This document shows, one piece after another, positions 8,680 to 17,853 of a stretch of 34,786 bases of DNA. The position numbers were made by a program, and so were the translations under genes. Location of the stretch: contig CABYBP010000011.1 of assembly GCA_902517315.1 (NCBI GenBank), positions 1-34,786 of the forward strand, read 5' to 3'. This stretch comes from an uncultured Alphaproteobacteria bacterium (GTDB lineage: Bacteria; Pseudomonadota; Alphaproteobacteria; HIMB59; GCA-002718135). The notes beneath the pieces are model-generated. The model made no database searches. It was not told where the DNA came from and saw only the letters and a list, made by a program, of their open reading frames with translations. How positions within the stretch are numbered: the first letter of the stretch is position 1; each line of letters begins with the position of its first letter.

Positions 8680-11600
8680 TTAATTAGAAATTTTTTTCTT
8701 ATACCAATTCTTCATGTTTTCTCTAAACATTAAAGCAGATGGTGTAACAACTAATGTAAGAAATGTTGCAAAGAGAAGTCCAAATACTATAGCTGTTGAT
8801 AATTGAACCCACCACTGAGTATCAGGTGACCCTCTTGTTATTTCTCTAGATATAAAGTCAACATTTGTCATTGTTACCATAGGTAATAAACCTAGTACTG
8901 TTGTAGTTGTTGTAAGTAAAACTGGTCTCAGTCTCTGTGCTCCTGTTTTGATAATAGCCTCTCTAATATTTGATGTTTTAGTCTTTAAAAAATCAAATGT
9001 ATCAATCAATATAATGTTGTTATTTACCACTATTCCGGCTAGAGCAATAACTCCAACTCCTGACATAACAATACCAAATGGCTGTGCTGTTACAATTAAA
9101 CCTATAAATACACCAGCTGTGGACATTACTACTGCAAAAAGAATTAAGAATGCACTATAAAAGCTATTAAACTGTAAAAGAAGTATCATTAGCATTAAAA
9201 ACAAAGCTACACCAAAAGCTCCTGTTAAAAACTCTTGAGCTTCTTTTTGGTCTTCATTTTCTCCAATAAGTTCTGCCCTTACTTTATTGTCTATTTCATA
9301 ACGTGGTAAATCTAATGTTCTTCCTCTCCAAGACGGGGCATTATCTGAAATACCTAATACGTACTCAAGTTCTTTTACTTTTCCATCCGGATAAGTTCCA
9401 GGCTCTACATCTGCCTGAATATTTATAGCATTTTTTGAGTCTACTCTAATTATATTTCCTGTTCTACTATTTGGAACAATTTCCACAAAATTGGATATTG
9501 GAACTAAACCATTTGAAGTAGTTACTCTTAAGTTATCAATTCTATCTAATGTTCTTCCTTCGTTTGGATAACGCAGATAAAGTGGTATACTTTCATTACT
9601 ATCATCCGGTCTATATTCGCCAAGTTTAAGACCATTTGTTGCAAGTTTAATCACATTACCAATTGATGTAATGTTAGCTCCAAATTTAGATGCCTGTTTT
9701 CTATCTACATTAATTTCCCATTCAATCCCAGGTGCTGGTAAATTATCTTCAACATTCATTAACTTTGGATAACTATCCATAAATTTTTTAAGCTTAATTC
9801 CTTCAGCAATTAAAAGTTGTTTGTTATCACCGGTTAATTTAATGTTAATTGGTTTACCTTCACCAGGACCACCTTGTTGTTCTCTTGATTCTACTTTGAT
9901 TCCATTTATACTTTTTGTGGCTTCCAAAATTTCTGCTAGAATTATTTTTGATTTTCTTCTTTTATCCCAATCTGTATATTCCAAACTTATTGACCCTATA
10001 AAGTCTTCCGATGACTCTGATTGTTCACTTACATTTCCACTTAAAGAATAAATATTTTTAAATTCCTGTCTTTCCGATTGAAGCTTTAAAATAATATTCT
10101 CAACTCTTGATACATAATCTTTTTTTTCTTCAACAGAGAGATTACCTCTTGCAAAAACTACGATTTTTGCAAGATCCGGCTCAACATCTGGGAAAAATTC
10201 TACGCCTTCTCCAACTTGAGTATAGGTGTAGTTTACAGCAATTAATATTACCAAAGCACTAATCATCACCTTCAAAGGATGAAATAATAAGAAGTTTAAT
10301 ATTTTTGCATAAAATCCAACAAAACCAGTTACGTTTAAAACAGGTTCATTTGATTCTGAAGATAAGATTTTTGCATTTTTAGAAACTAATTTATCTGTAG
10401 AGTTTACATTTTCTGAAATTTTATAAACCCTTGGTATAATTCTTATAAATACGAATATAAATAAAGCAAAGCTTAGTGAATATTTTCCAATTGTTATAAA
10501 TAAACTAAAACCTTGAAGGTTTAATAATCCAAATCCATAAGATAACAGATTGTAAAAAATTAATGATATTAGTAATGGTACAATAAATTGTAGAAGTATT
10601 CTTGATACAGTATTTAGAATAGATCCTAAAACTGGGACAAACAGTAGTGCCATAAACAAAGAAGAAATAAGAACACATATAAGTGTTATTGGTAAATATT
10701 TCATAAATTCACCAGCTATACCAGGCCAGAATATTAATGGTAAAAAGGCAGCTAGGGTAGTTGCAGTCGATGATATAATTGGTAGGGACATTTTTTTTGA
10801 TGCGTTTGCAAAAGCTTCTTTTACTCCGAGACCTTCTTTCATTTTTCTATCTGCATATTCAACAACAACAATTGCTCCATCGACTAATAGTCCAACAGAT
10901 AAAATTAGAGCAAATAATACTACTATATTAATAGTAAAACCCATTACAGAAAGAGCTAATAAACCTGATAAAAATGATCCTGGAATAGATACACCAACTA
11001 ATAAACCGGACCTAACGCCTAATGCTCCTAAAATAATAATTAAAACAAGGATTATAGCTGCTATGACATTATTTTGCAGACTATTTAACATAGTTTTAAT
11101 ACCTTTTGATTGATCATTTCCAAAAGAAATTTCAACATTTTCAGGAAAACTTTTAGAGGTAATTGCAGTTATCCTTTTTACTTCTTCAATAGTATTAATG
11201 ATATTTTCACCAATTCTTTTTGAAACATCAATGGTTATTGAATTAGATCCATTTACATTTGCATAAGATTGCCTATCTTCGAATGTTCTTTTAACTTCAG
11301 CAATATCCCTGAAAGTAATAACTGAATCTCCATTAGTTTTAACAGGAGTATTTAATACATCTTCAATAGTTTCATATAAACCTGGAACTTTAATATCAAA
11401 ACTTCCGTCACCAGTGTCTTGACCACCAGCTGATACCATTTTATTATTTTCTCTAACAATATTAATTAGACTCTCAAGATTGATGCCATAGCTATCAACT
11501 GCAGTTGGATTAATTAGTATATCAACTTGCTCATTTCTTTTACCACCTATTTTAGCTTCTAAGACACTGGGAATTGTTTCTATATCATCTTGCATAATAT

Positions 11601-12075
11601 CAGCTAAATCTTGAAGAGTTCTATTAGGCACATCTCCACTTAAAGATATGGATAGGATAGGAAATGTACTTATATTAACTTCGTTAACTGTTGGTTCATC
11701 TGCTTCACTAGGTAGATCACCTTTAGCTCTATCAACTTTATCTCTGATATCAACCATAGCTTGATCAGAATCAAATCCAGCATCAAATTCTAATAAAACA
11801 TTTCCTCCACCTGAATAAGCTGTTGATCTTACTTCTCTTACTCCTTCAACAGTTTTAACTTCGTCTTCAATTGGTTTAACTAAAAGCCTTTCAGAGTCTT
11901 GTGCAGAAATACCATTTTGACTAAGTGAAATATAAACTATTGGTATGCTTACATCAGGAGATGATTCTTTGGGCATTGTAATGTAAGTAGATGCGCCTGA
12001 AAAAATAATAAAAATAAGTATTCCCATGAAAACTCGGGAATGGCTAATTGCATAGTCTATAATATTAATTTTCAT
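8680..12075 (-). CDS. RND efflux transporter, inner-membrane permease (HAE1-like)
   Basis: This is a proton-driven trimeric inner-membrane pump of the AcrB/MexB superfamily. The 1131 residues show the two-fold repeat: TM1 near 12-30, a large periplasmic porter domain, and TM2-6 at about 330-480 including GLLVDGAIVVVE near 398 with the conserved relay Asp. The second half runs from about 600 and ends in GVGVIALAGIVVNNNIILIDTF and LTTTTTVLGLLPM segments. It is longer than AcrB because of roughly 75 residues at about 485-560 with two extra hydrophobic stretches between the halves. The adaptor gene lies 5 bases upstream. The substrate is unknown. Confidence 0.93.
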   Translation of the reverse strand: MKINIIDYAISHSRVFMGILIFIIFSGASTYITMPKESSPDVSIPIVYISLSQNGISAQDSERLLVKPIEDEVKTVEGVREVRSTAYSGGGNVLLEFDAGFDSDQAMVDIRDKVDRAKGDLPSEADEPTVNEVNISTFPILSISLSGDVPNRTLQDLADIMQDDIETIPSVLEAKIGGKRNEQVDILINPTAVDSYGINLESLINIVRENNKMVSAGGQDTGDGSFDIKVPGLYETIEDVLNTPVKTNGDSVITFRDIAEVKRTFEDRQSYANVNGSNSITIDVSKRIGENIINTIEEVKRITAITSKSFPENVEISFGNDQSKGIKTMLNSLQNNVIAAIILVLIIILGALGVRSGLLVGVSIPGSFLSGLLALSVMGFTINIVVLFALILSVGLLVDGAIVVVEYADRKMKEGLGVKEAFANASKKMSLPIISSTATTLAAFLPLIFWPGIAGEFMKYLPITLICVLISSLFMALLFVPVLGSILNTVSRILLQFIVPLLISLIFYNLLSYGFGLLNLQGFSLFITIGKYSLSFALFIFVFIRIIPRVYKISENVNSTDKLVSKNAKILSSESNEPVLNVTGFVGFYAKILNFLLFHPLKVMISALVILIAVNYTYTQVGEGVEFFPDVEPDLAKIVVFARGNLSVEEKKDYVSRVENIILKLQSERQEFKNIYSLSGNVSEQSESSEDFIGSISLEYTDWDKRRKSKIILAEILEATKSINGIKVESREQQGGPGEGKPINIKLTGDNKQLLIAEGIKLKKFMDSYPKLMNVEDNLPAPGIEWEINVDRKQASKFGANITSIGNVIKLATNGLKLGEYRPDDSNESIPLYLRYPNEGRTLDRIDNLRVTTSNGLVPISNFVEIVPNSRTGNIIRVDSKNAINIQADVEPGTYPDGKVKELEYVLGISDNAPSWRGRTLDLPRYEIDNKVRAELIGENEDQKEAQEFLTGAFGVALFLMLMILLLQFNSFYSAFLILFAVVMSTAGVFIGLIVTAQPFGIVMSGVGVIALAGIVVNNNIILIDTFDFLKTKTSNIREAIIKTGAQRLRPVLLTTTTTVLGLLPMVTMTNVDFISREITRGSPDTQWWVQLSTAIVFGLLFATFLTLVVTPSALMFRENMKNWYKKKISN

Positions 12076-12080
12076 TAAGA

Positions 12081-13322
12081 TTAATTTATTGTTTCACCAA
12101 TACTTATATATTCTTGACCACTTACAATTAGATTTACTGTCTCGGGTAATCCAGAAACCCACATGCCATCTATTGTATCCTTAATTGTTTTAGTTGGATA
12201 GAAAGTAACTTCATTATCATTATCTACAGCTTTAACACCTACAGTCCCATCGTCTAACAAGGTTAATATAGAAGGTGGTATTTTGTGAGCTTTAAGTTCT
12301 GAACCTTTGATAACAATTTTAGTTGTTATACCACTTTTATAAGAAAGATCTTTGTTATCAGCTTCAATCGTAATTTCGAATGTTCTAGTACTAGTTTCAG
12401 CTGATGGAGAAATAAAAGATATTATTCCATTTTTTTTAATACCATTACTATCTTCAATTAAAGCTTTTGTACCAACGCTCACTTTATTTACATCAAATTC
12501 AGATAAATAACCTTCAATCTTGATAGGGTCTAAATCAATTATAGTAAATAGGGGAGTGCCAATTGAGATAAATTCAGTTTCCTCAACCATTTTTTCTGAA
12601 ATAATTCCATCAAATGGTGCCTTGATAGTAGTTTTTTCTATATCAAGTTTTATGTTTTTTAAAATTGATTTTACATTAGATATTTGAGCTTCAAGGTTTG
12701 CTAAGGTAGATTCAAATTTTATTTTAATATCTTCTCTATCCGCTTGAGCATTGGCAAGATTAAAAGATGCTAAACTTAATTTTGATTTTGAACTTAATCC
12801 TTTATCAATAAGTTGTTTTGCAGATGCATATTCAATTTCATACAATTCAATTCTCTCAACATTTTGTCTAAGTAGATTATCTCTGTTTTTTTCATTTAAA
12901 ATTAATTCTTTATTTAGTCTTTCTAAATCTTTTATTGCACTAGAAAGCTTTTCGTTTCTATCCTCTAGTGATATTGAAATCATTTCAGCATTTTGAGATA
13001 CTTTATCTCCTCTTGCAAATTCAATATTATCTATGTTGCCAGATGTTTCAGATTTAACATCAATTTTTTTGTTATGAATAGTTTGACCTTGTAATTCAAT
13101 AGATTGATCAATTAAACTGGAAGTAAATTCCTTTGTTTCAACAGAAAATGTAAAATCTTTATTATCGTCATTTTCTGCATCTTGTGAATATGAAGTTTCT
13201 GTTTCAGTGCTAGTTTCTGTATCATCGTCTTGCGCAACAACACTATTTGTAAATTGACCAGAACCAATCCATCCTACAACAGCGGCAAGTATTATGAGAG
13301 CTATAAATATTGATCTTTTCAT
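12081..13322 (-). CDS. RND efflux transporter, periplasmic adaptor (membrane fusion protein)
   Basis: This protein links the RND permease to an outer-membrane channel. The 413 residues contain an uncleaved or lipid-free N-terminal membrane segment (about 4-22), an acidic Asp/Glu/Thr/Ser-rich linker at 31-58, a biotinyl-lipoyl half motif (SGNIDNIEFARGDKVS), a long alpha hairpin at about 115-220, the returning lipoyl half (IKAPFDGIISEKMVEE), and the beta-barrel and proximal domains. It is the first gene of the pair with the permease. No TolC-type gene is present in the window, so the channel must be encoded elsewhere. Confidence 0.9.
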   Translation of the reverse strand: MKRSIFIALIILAAVVGWIGSGQFTNSVVAQDDDTETSTETETSYSQDAENDDNKDFTFSVETKEFTSSLIDQSIELQGQTIHNKKIDVKSETSGNIDNIEFARGDKVSQNAEMISISLEDRNEKLSSAIKDLERLNKELILNEKNRDNLLRQNVERIELYEIEYASAKQLIDKGLSSKSKLSLASFNLANAQADREDIKIKFESTLANLEAQISNVKSILKNIKLDIEKTTIKAPFDGIISEKMVEETEFISIGTPLFTIIDLDPIKIEGYLSEFDVNKVSVGTKALIEDSNGIKKNGIISFISPSAETSTRTFEITIEADNKDLSYKSGITTKIVIKGSELKAHKIPPSILTLLDDGTVGVKAVDNDNEVTFYPTKTIKDTIDGMWVSGLPETVNLIVSGQEYISIGETIN

Positions 13323-13391
13323 TAAATATCGTACATGTCATATATATTAAAGTTACTAAAAAACAATTTTTTGTTAACTTTATTATCTTTT

Positions 13392-13991
13392 ATGAAATCA
13401 AAAAACTGGGTTAATAGACAAAAAAATGATCAGTTTGTAAAGAAAGCTAAACAGTCAGGGTATATAAATCGAGCTGCGTTTAAACTAGAAGAGATTGAGC
13501 AAAAATATAAAATAATTGAACATTCTATAGAAATACTAGAACTTGGATCTTCTCCAGGAGGTTGGACTCAAGTCATCTTAAATTACAATCCAAAAACTAA
13601 TATAACCTGTTTTGATTTATTAGAAATGAAAATTAATAATCAACGTATATCTTTCTTTAAAGAAGATTTTTTAAAATATAATTTTACAAATTTAAAAAAT
13701 AAATTTGATTTGGTTTTATCAGATGTAGCTCCTAATACAACTGGTCATCAATCAACAGATCATCTCAGGATAAGTCAAATAATATATGAAGTTATAGACA
13801 GATTAGAAATAATATTAAAAAAACAAGGATCATTTATATTCAAAATTTGGAAGGGAGAGGAAGAAAAGGAAATTATAAAGATGCTTAAAAAAATTTTTGA
13901 TAAAGTTGAGTATTTTAAGCCAAAATCATCAAGACAAGAATCAAGTGAAATATTTATAATATCAAGAGGATTTAAATTGCATGAAAAGTAA
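13392..13991 (+). CDS. rlmE: 23S rRNA (uridine-2'-O-) methyltransferase RlmE
   Basis: RlmE (FtsJ/RrmJ) methylates U2552 of 23S rRNA late in 50S assembly. I start at 13392 (199 residues, MKSKNWVNRQ), because the open frame from the ATG at 13335 adds 19 hydrophobic residues not seen in the family. The K-D-K-E catalytic tetrad is visible: Lys in NRAAFKLEE, Asp in LSDVAPN, Lys in IFKIWKGEE and Glu in SRQESSEIFI. The SAM site is ELGSSPGGWTQ. The last 11 bases overlap guaA. It is divergent from the RND adaptor gene. Confidence 0.92.
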   Translation: MKSKNWVNRQKNDQFVKKAKQSGYINRAAFKLEEIEQKYKIIEHSIEILELGSSPGGWTQVILNYNPKTNITCFDLLEMKINNQRISFFKEDFLKYNFTNLKNKFDLVLSDVAPNTTGHQSTDHLRISQIIYEVIDRLEIILKKQGSFIFKIWKGEEEKEIIKMLKKIFDKVEYFKPKSSRQESSEIFIISRGFKLHEK

Positions 13992-15534
13992 ATTAGAAAC
14001 TATTTTAATTGTAGATTATGGATCTCAATACACACAATTAATAGCAAGAAGAATAAGAGAGTTAGAAGTCTTTTGTCTTGTTTATCCTTTTAATAAAATT
14101 ACTAAAAAAATTTTAAATGAAATCAAACCATCGGCATTTATATTATCTGGAGGGCCTAGATCAGTACTAGACAAAAATGCTCCTAAATTAAATCAAGAAA
14201 TTTTAAAAATGAAAAAACCAGTTTTAGCAATTTGCTATGGCATGCAATTAGTAACAAAAAATTTGAAAGGTGTAGTAAATCGTTCTACGCATAGAGAGTA
14301 TGGTCACACTATTATAAAAATTAAGAAAAAATCACTTTTATTTAAAGGAATTAACAAGCAAAAATTTAAAGTATGGATGTCTCATGGTGATAATATCAAT
14401 AAAATACCAAAACTTTTTTCAATAACATCTTTATCAAATAACAAAATTATTTCGTCTATTGAAAATATTAAAAATAAAATTTATTGTCTTCAATTTCACC
14501 CAGAGGTTTATCACACAGATTTTGGTTCAAAGATAATTAATAATTTTGTTTTCAACATTGTAAATATAAAAAATAAATTTAAAATTAAAAAATTTATTGA
14601 AAATAAAGTATTAGAATTAAAAAATAAAATTAATAATAAGAAAATAATTTGTGGTTTATCAGGTGGTGTAGACTCTACAGTTACTGCATTTTTATTAAAC
14701 CAAGCTGTTAACAAAAATCTTTATTGCATTTTTGTTGATCATGGTCTTTTAAGGAAAAATGAAGCTAATGAAGTATCAAAAATATTTTCCAAAAAATTTG
14801 GAAAAAACTTTGTTAAAATCAATGCTTCAAATATTTTTTTGAAAAATTTAAAAAATATTTCTGATCCAGAGAAAAAAAGGAAAATAATTGGTAAAACATT
14901 TATAGAAGTTTTTGATAAAGCAGCTAAAAAAATATCTAATGTAGATTTTTTAGGACAAGGAACACTTTATCCAGATATCATAGAAAGTATTCCATTTTTT
15001 GGAGGTCCAACAGCTAAAATCAAAAGTCACCATAATGTTGGAGGGTTACCAAAAAAAATGAAACTTAAGATTGTGGAGCCTTTAAGAGAATTATTTAAAG
15101 ACGAGGTAAGAAATGTTGGAAAGCAATTAAAAATAGATAAACATTTACTCTTAAGACATCCTTTCCCAGGTCCAGGTTTATCAATTCGAATACCGGGAGT
15201 AATTGATAAAAAAAAGATCCTAATTCTACAAGAAGCAGATCATATTTTTATACACTATCTAAAAGAGAAAAAACTTTATAATAAAATTTGGCAAGCTTTT
15301 GTTGTTCTTTTACCAGTAAAATCAGTAGGTGTTATGGGAGATGAAAGAACATACAATTACTCTGTTTCACTTAGAGCTATTACTTCAGTTGATGGAATGA
15401 CAGCAGATTTTTATATGTTTACTAATAATCAACTCAAGGAAATATCTTCACGTATAATCAATAATGTTAACGGTATAAATAGAGTTTTGTACGATTTTAC
15501 TTCAAAACCACCAGGAACAATTGAGTGGGAATAG
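13981..15534 (+). CDS. guaA: GMP synthase (glutamine-hydrolysing)
   Basis: GuaA aminates XMP to GMP, using ammonia from its own glutaminase domain. The 517-residue protein has the class I amidotransferase triad (C85 in CYGMQ, H173 and E175 in FHPEV), then the ATP pyrophosphatase domain with the SGGVDS P-loop at 227-232, and the C-terminal dimerisation domain ending in the conserved KPPGTIEWE. It overlaps rlmE by 11 bases and is followed by the OYE-like gene 4 bases beyond its stop. Full length and intact. Confidence 0.98.
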   Translation: MKSKLETILIVDYGSQYTQLIARRIRELEVFCLVYPFNKITKKILNEIKPSAFILSGGPRSVLDKNAPKLNQEILKMKKPVLAICYGMQLVTKNLKGVVNRSTHREYGHTIIKIKKKSLLFKGINKQKFKVWMSHGDNINKIPKLFSITSLSNNKIISSIENIKNKIYCLQFHPEVYHTDFGSKIINNFVFNIVNIKNKFKIKKFIENKVLELKNKINNKKIICGLSGGVDSTVTAFLLNQAVNKNLYCIFVDHGLLRKNEANEVSKIFSKKFGKNFVKINASNIFLKNLKNISDPEKKRKIIGKTFIEVFDKAAKKISNVDFLGQGTLYPDIIESIPFFGGPTAKIKSHHNVGGLPKKMKLKIVEPLRELFKDEVRNVGKQLKIDKHLLLRHPFPGPGLSIRIPGVIDKKKILILQEADHIFIHYLKEKKLYNKIWQAFVVLLPVKSVGVMGDERTYNYSVSLRAITSVDGMTADFYMFTNNQLKEISSRIINNVNGINRVLYDFTSKPPGTIEWE

Positions 15535-15538
15535 TATT

Positions 15539-16615
15539 ATGATAAATTTAAAAGATGAAATAAAATTTCCATGTGGCTTATCAATGAAAAATAGATTTAT
15601 GCTTGCCCCATTAACAAATACTCAAAGCCATAAAAATGGAATACTTTCAGAGGATGAATTTAACTGGTTAACTATGAGAGCTAAAGGAAATTTTGGACTT
15701 ACCATGTCTTGTGCTTCTCATGTTCAATCTATTGGTAAAGGTTTTCCTGGTCAATTAGGCATTTTTGGTGATGAACATATAGAAGGTTTAAAAAGATTAA
15801 CTGATGAAATTAAATCTTATGAAAGTTTAGCTGTTGCACAATTACATCATGCTGGAATGAAATCACCTAAGGATATTATAGGTGAACAGCCAGTCTGTCC
15901 TTCAGATGACAAAAAGACTAAATCAAGAGCTTTAAAACTAGATGAGGTCAAAAGACTAAGAGATAATTTTATTAAAGCTGGAGTTAGAGCAAAAAAGTCA
16001 GGATATCAAGGAGTAGAAATACATGGAGCACATGGTTATATTCTATGTCAATTTTTAAGCTCTGAATTCAATAAAAGAGAAGATGAATACGGTGGAAGCT
16101 TAGAAAACAGATCTAGAATAATTTTTGAAATTATTAATGGCATCAGAGACGAATGCGGTTCTAAATTTCTATTGGGAGTTAGGTTATCTGCAGAAAGGTT
16201 TGGAATTAAATTGAGAGAAACAAAAGAAATATGTAAAAAACTAATCAATACTAACAAAATAGATTTTTTAGATATATCACTTTGGGATTCTTTTAAAAAA
16301 CCTGTAGAAGAAGAGCATAAAGAAAAGAGTTTGCTAGAACATTTCACAGAACTTGATTTTAAAGATGTTCAATTAACGGTAGCGGGAAATATAAGAACAG
16401 GTGAGAATGTTTACGAAATTCTTAATAATCAAGTTGATTTTGTAACTATAGGAAGAGCAGCTATTCTTCATCACGATTTTCCTGAGAGAGTAATGAAAAA
16501 TCCGAATTTTAAACCAATTGAACTTCCAGCTTCAAGATCTTACTTAAATAAAGAAGGTCTAAGTGATAAATTTATTGAATATATGGGAAATTGGCCAGGT
16601 TTTGTTGGTGAATGA
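15539..16615 (+). CDS. NADH:flavin oxidoreductase (Old Yellow Enzyme family)
   Basis: This is an FMN-dependent TIM-barrel oxidoreductase that reduces activated alkenes or related substrates with NAD(P)H. I use the ATG at 15539 (358 residues); an in-frame TTG 18 bases earlier lies inside guaA. Motifs include QLHHAGMKSP for the flavin and substrate pocket, the HGAHGYILCQFLS segment, and the EYGGSLENRSR signature. There is no C-terminal iron-sulfur/FAD domain, so it is a classical short OYE, not a 2,4-dienoyl-CoA reductase. The physiological substrate is unknown, and its link to guaA is probably only genomic packing. Confidence 0.88.
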   Translation: MINLKDEIKFPCGLSMKNRFMLAPLTNTQSHKNGILSEDEFNWLTMRAKGNFGLTMSCASHVQSIGKGFPGQLGIFGDEHIEGLKRLTDEIKSYESLAVAQLHHAGMKSPKDIIGEQPVCPSDDKKTKSRALKLDEVKRLRDNFIKAGVRAKKSGYQGVEIHGAHGYILCQFLSSEFNKREDEYGGSLENRSRIIFEIINGIRDECGSKFLLGVRLSAERFGIKLRETKEICKKLINTNKIDFLDISLWDSFKKPVEEEHKEKSLLEHFTELDFKDVQLTVAGNIRTGENVYEILNNQVDFVTIGRAAILHHDFPERVMKNPNFKPIELPASRSYLNKEGLSDKFIEYMGNWPGFVGE

Positions 16616-16676
16616 CTAGAACATTTCTTATGCTATATATTCAAACACTTTAATTATTTTTCTTTCTATAAAATAT

Positions 16677-16706
16677 TTGATTGCTCTTCAGCTGTCACTA
16701 TACAAT
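16677..16706 (+). promoter_or_regulatory. Candidate promoter of the ABC importer operon
   Basis: TTGATT (16677-16682) and TACAAT (16701-16706), separated by 18 bases, make a moderate sigma-70 match in the 209-base gap before the binding-protein gene. This would leave a leader of about 110 nt containing the inverted repeat at 16734-16757. Confidence 0.35.
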
Positions 16707-16733
16707 GCAGGTACTATTAAAAGCATTAAATAT

Positions 16734-16757
16734 GCATTTTAAGAATTATTAAAATGC
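16734..16757. repeat. Perfect inverted repeat in the ABC operon leader
   Basis: GCATTTTAA and TTAAAATGC form a perfect 9-base inverted repeat around a 6-base centre. No T run follows, so it is not a standard terminator. It could be an operator or an RNA hairpin in the leader. The rest of the gap (16616-16824) contains no recognisable riboswitch or gene. Confidence 0.5.
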
Positions 16758-16824
16758 TATTATCGTATTATTTAAAAATAGTCATTTGATCTAACATTAG
16801 CACTCATTTAGGAGGTAAAATCAA

Positions 16825-17802
16825 ATGAAAATATTTTTAATATTTATTACTTCAGTTCTCTTATCTTTCAATAGCTTTGCAGATACTAAAATATCTTTTG
16901 CTTTAGATTGGAAATTTGAAGGTCCAAGTGCACCTTACTTCTATGCAATAGACAAAGGATATTTTGGTGAAGAACATTTAGAAGTTGAAATATCCGCAGG
17001 TAAAGGATCCTTAGATGCAATTCCAAAGGTCGCTACAGGAGCTTTTCCCATTGGCTTTGCAGATATAAACAGTTTAATTAAATTTTTAGATCAAAATCCT
17101 GGAGCCCCAGTTATGGCAGTTATGATGGTTTATGATAAACCTCCATTTGCAATTGCTGGAAGAAAGAGTCTTGGTGTTACAACTCCATCTGATTTAGAAG
17201 GAAAAATTCTTGGTGCTCCTCCACCTGATGGTGCATGGGCACAATTTCCACCATTCGCTTCTGCAAATAATATTAATGTTGATAATATAACAGTTGAACC
17301 AGTAGGTTTCCCGACAAGAGAACCAATGTTAGCTGAAAAAAATGTTGATGCTATAACAGGGTTTTCATTTTCAATGTTTTTAAATTTAGTTCGTCTTGGT
17401 GTTCCTGAAGATGATATATCAATAATGCTGATGGCAAATTATGGATTAGAATTATATGGTAACGCTATAATAGTTAACACTGATTATGCAGATGCAAACC
17501 CTGAAATAATAAAAGGTTTTTTAAACGCTGTATCTAAAGGATGGGCCGAAGCTATGAAGAACCCTGAAGATGCAGTAAAGAGTATGGTTGATCGAAATCC
17601 AGCTGCTGATTTAGCTTTAGAGACTAGAAGATTGATTCTTGCAATAGAAGGAAATGTTAATACCGATTATGTAAAACAAAACGGTATGGGTAATATTGAC
17701 TTTGCTAGAATGGAAAAAGCTTTAGATCAATTAGCTGAAACGTACGAATTCTCATCTGATCCAGAGATTTCAACATTTTTTACCAATAAATATTTACCTT
17801 AA
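16825..17802 (+). CDS. ABC transporter substrate-binding protein (SsuA/THI5/NMT1-like)
   Basis: This periplasmic binding protein captures the ligand for the downstream importer. The 325 residues begin with a clear signal peptide (MKIFLIFITSVLLSFNSFA, cleavage predicted after A19). The mature protein has the LDWKFEGPSAPYFYAIDKGYF start typical of the nitrate/taurine/pyrimidine-binding superfamily and the mid-region LEGKILGAPPPDG hinge. A canonical AGGAGG Shine-Dalgarno (16810-16815) lies 9 bases before the ATG, the strongest in the window, implying high expression. The ligand could be a thiamine pyrimidine precursor, a sulfonate or another small organic; no neighbouring gene decides it. Confidence 0.88.
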   Translation: MKIFLIFITSVLLSFNSFADTKISFALDWKFEGPSAPYFYAIDKGYFGEEHLEVEISAGKGSLDAIPKVATGAFPIGFADINSLIKFLDQNPGAPVMAVMMVYDKPPFAIAGRKSLGVTTPSDLEGKILGAPPPDGAWAQFPPFASANNINVDNITVEPVGFPTREPMLAEKNVDAITGFSFSMFLNLVRLGVPEDDISIMLMANYGLELYGNAIIVNTDYADANPEIIKGFLNAVSKGWAEAMKNPEDAVKSMVDRNPAADLALETRRLILAIEGNVNTDYVKQNGMGNIDFARMEKALDQLAETYEFSSDPEISTFFTNKYLP

Positions 17803-17811
17803 TATTTATTT

Positions 17812-17838
17812 TATGGGGTAGACTATTTCTACCCCATA
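17812..17838 (+). promoter_or_regulatory. Intercistronic hairpin between binding protein and ATPase genes
   Basis: TATGGGGTAG (17812-17821) pairs perfectly with CTACCCCATA (17829-17838) around a 7-base loop. It is GC-rich for this genome and lacks a following T run. It probably acts as a 3'-protecting or partial-termination element that keeps binding-protein mRNA above that of the ATPase and permease. A TATAAT at 17837-17842 follows at once and could also give the ATPase gene a minor promoter of its own. Confidence 0.7.
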
Positions 17839-17853
17839 TAATAATCATGATTT

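Noticed and set aside
13335..13391. N-terminal extension of RlmE from the ATG at 13335
   Set aside because: The 19 extra residues are hydrophobic and not expected in a cytosolic rRNA methyltransferase; the family normally begins near the second ATG at 13392.
15521..15538. TTG start adding six residues to the OYE-like protein
   Set aside because: It lies within the guaA coding end. The ATG at 15539 gives a standard family N-terminus.
16616..16824. Possible TPP riboswitch before the THI5-like binding-protein gene
   Set aside because: I looked for the conserved CTGAGA and ACCTGA blocks and for a P1 stem and did not see them. A covariance-model search would settle it.
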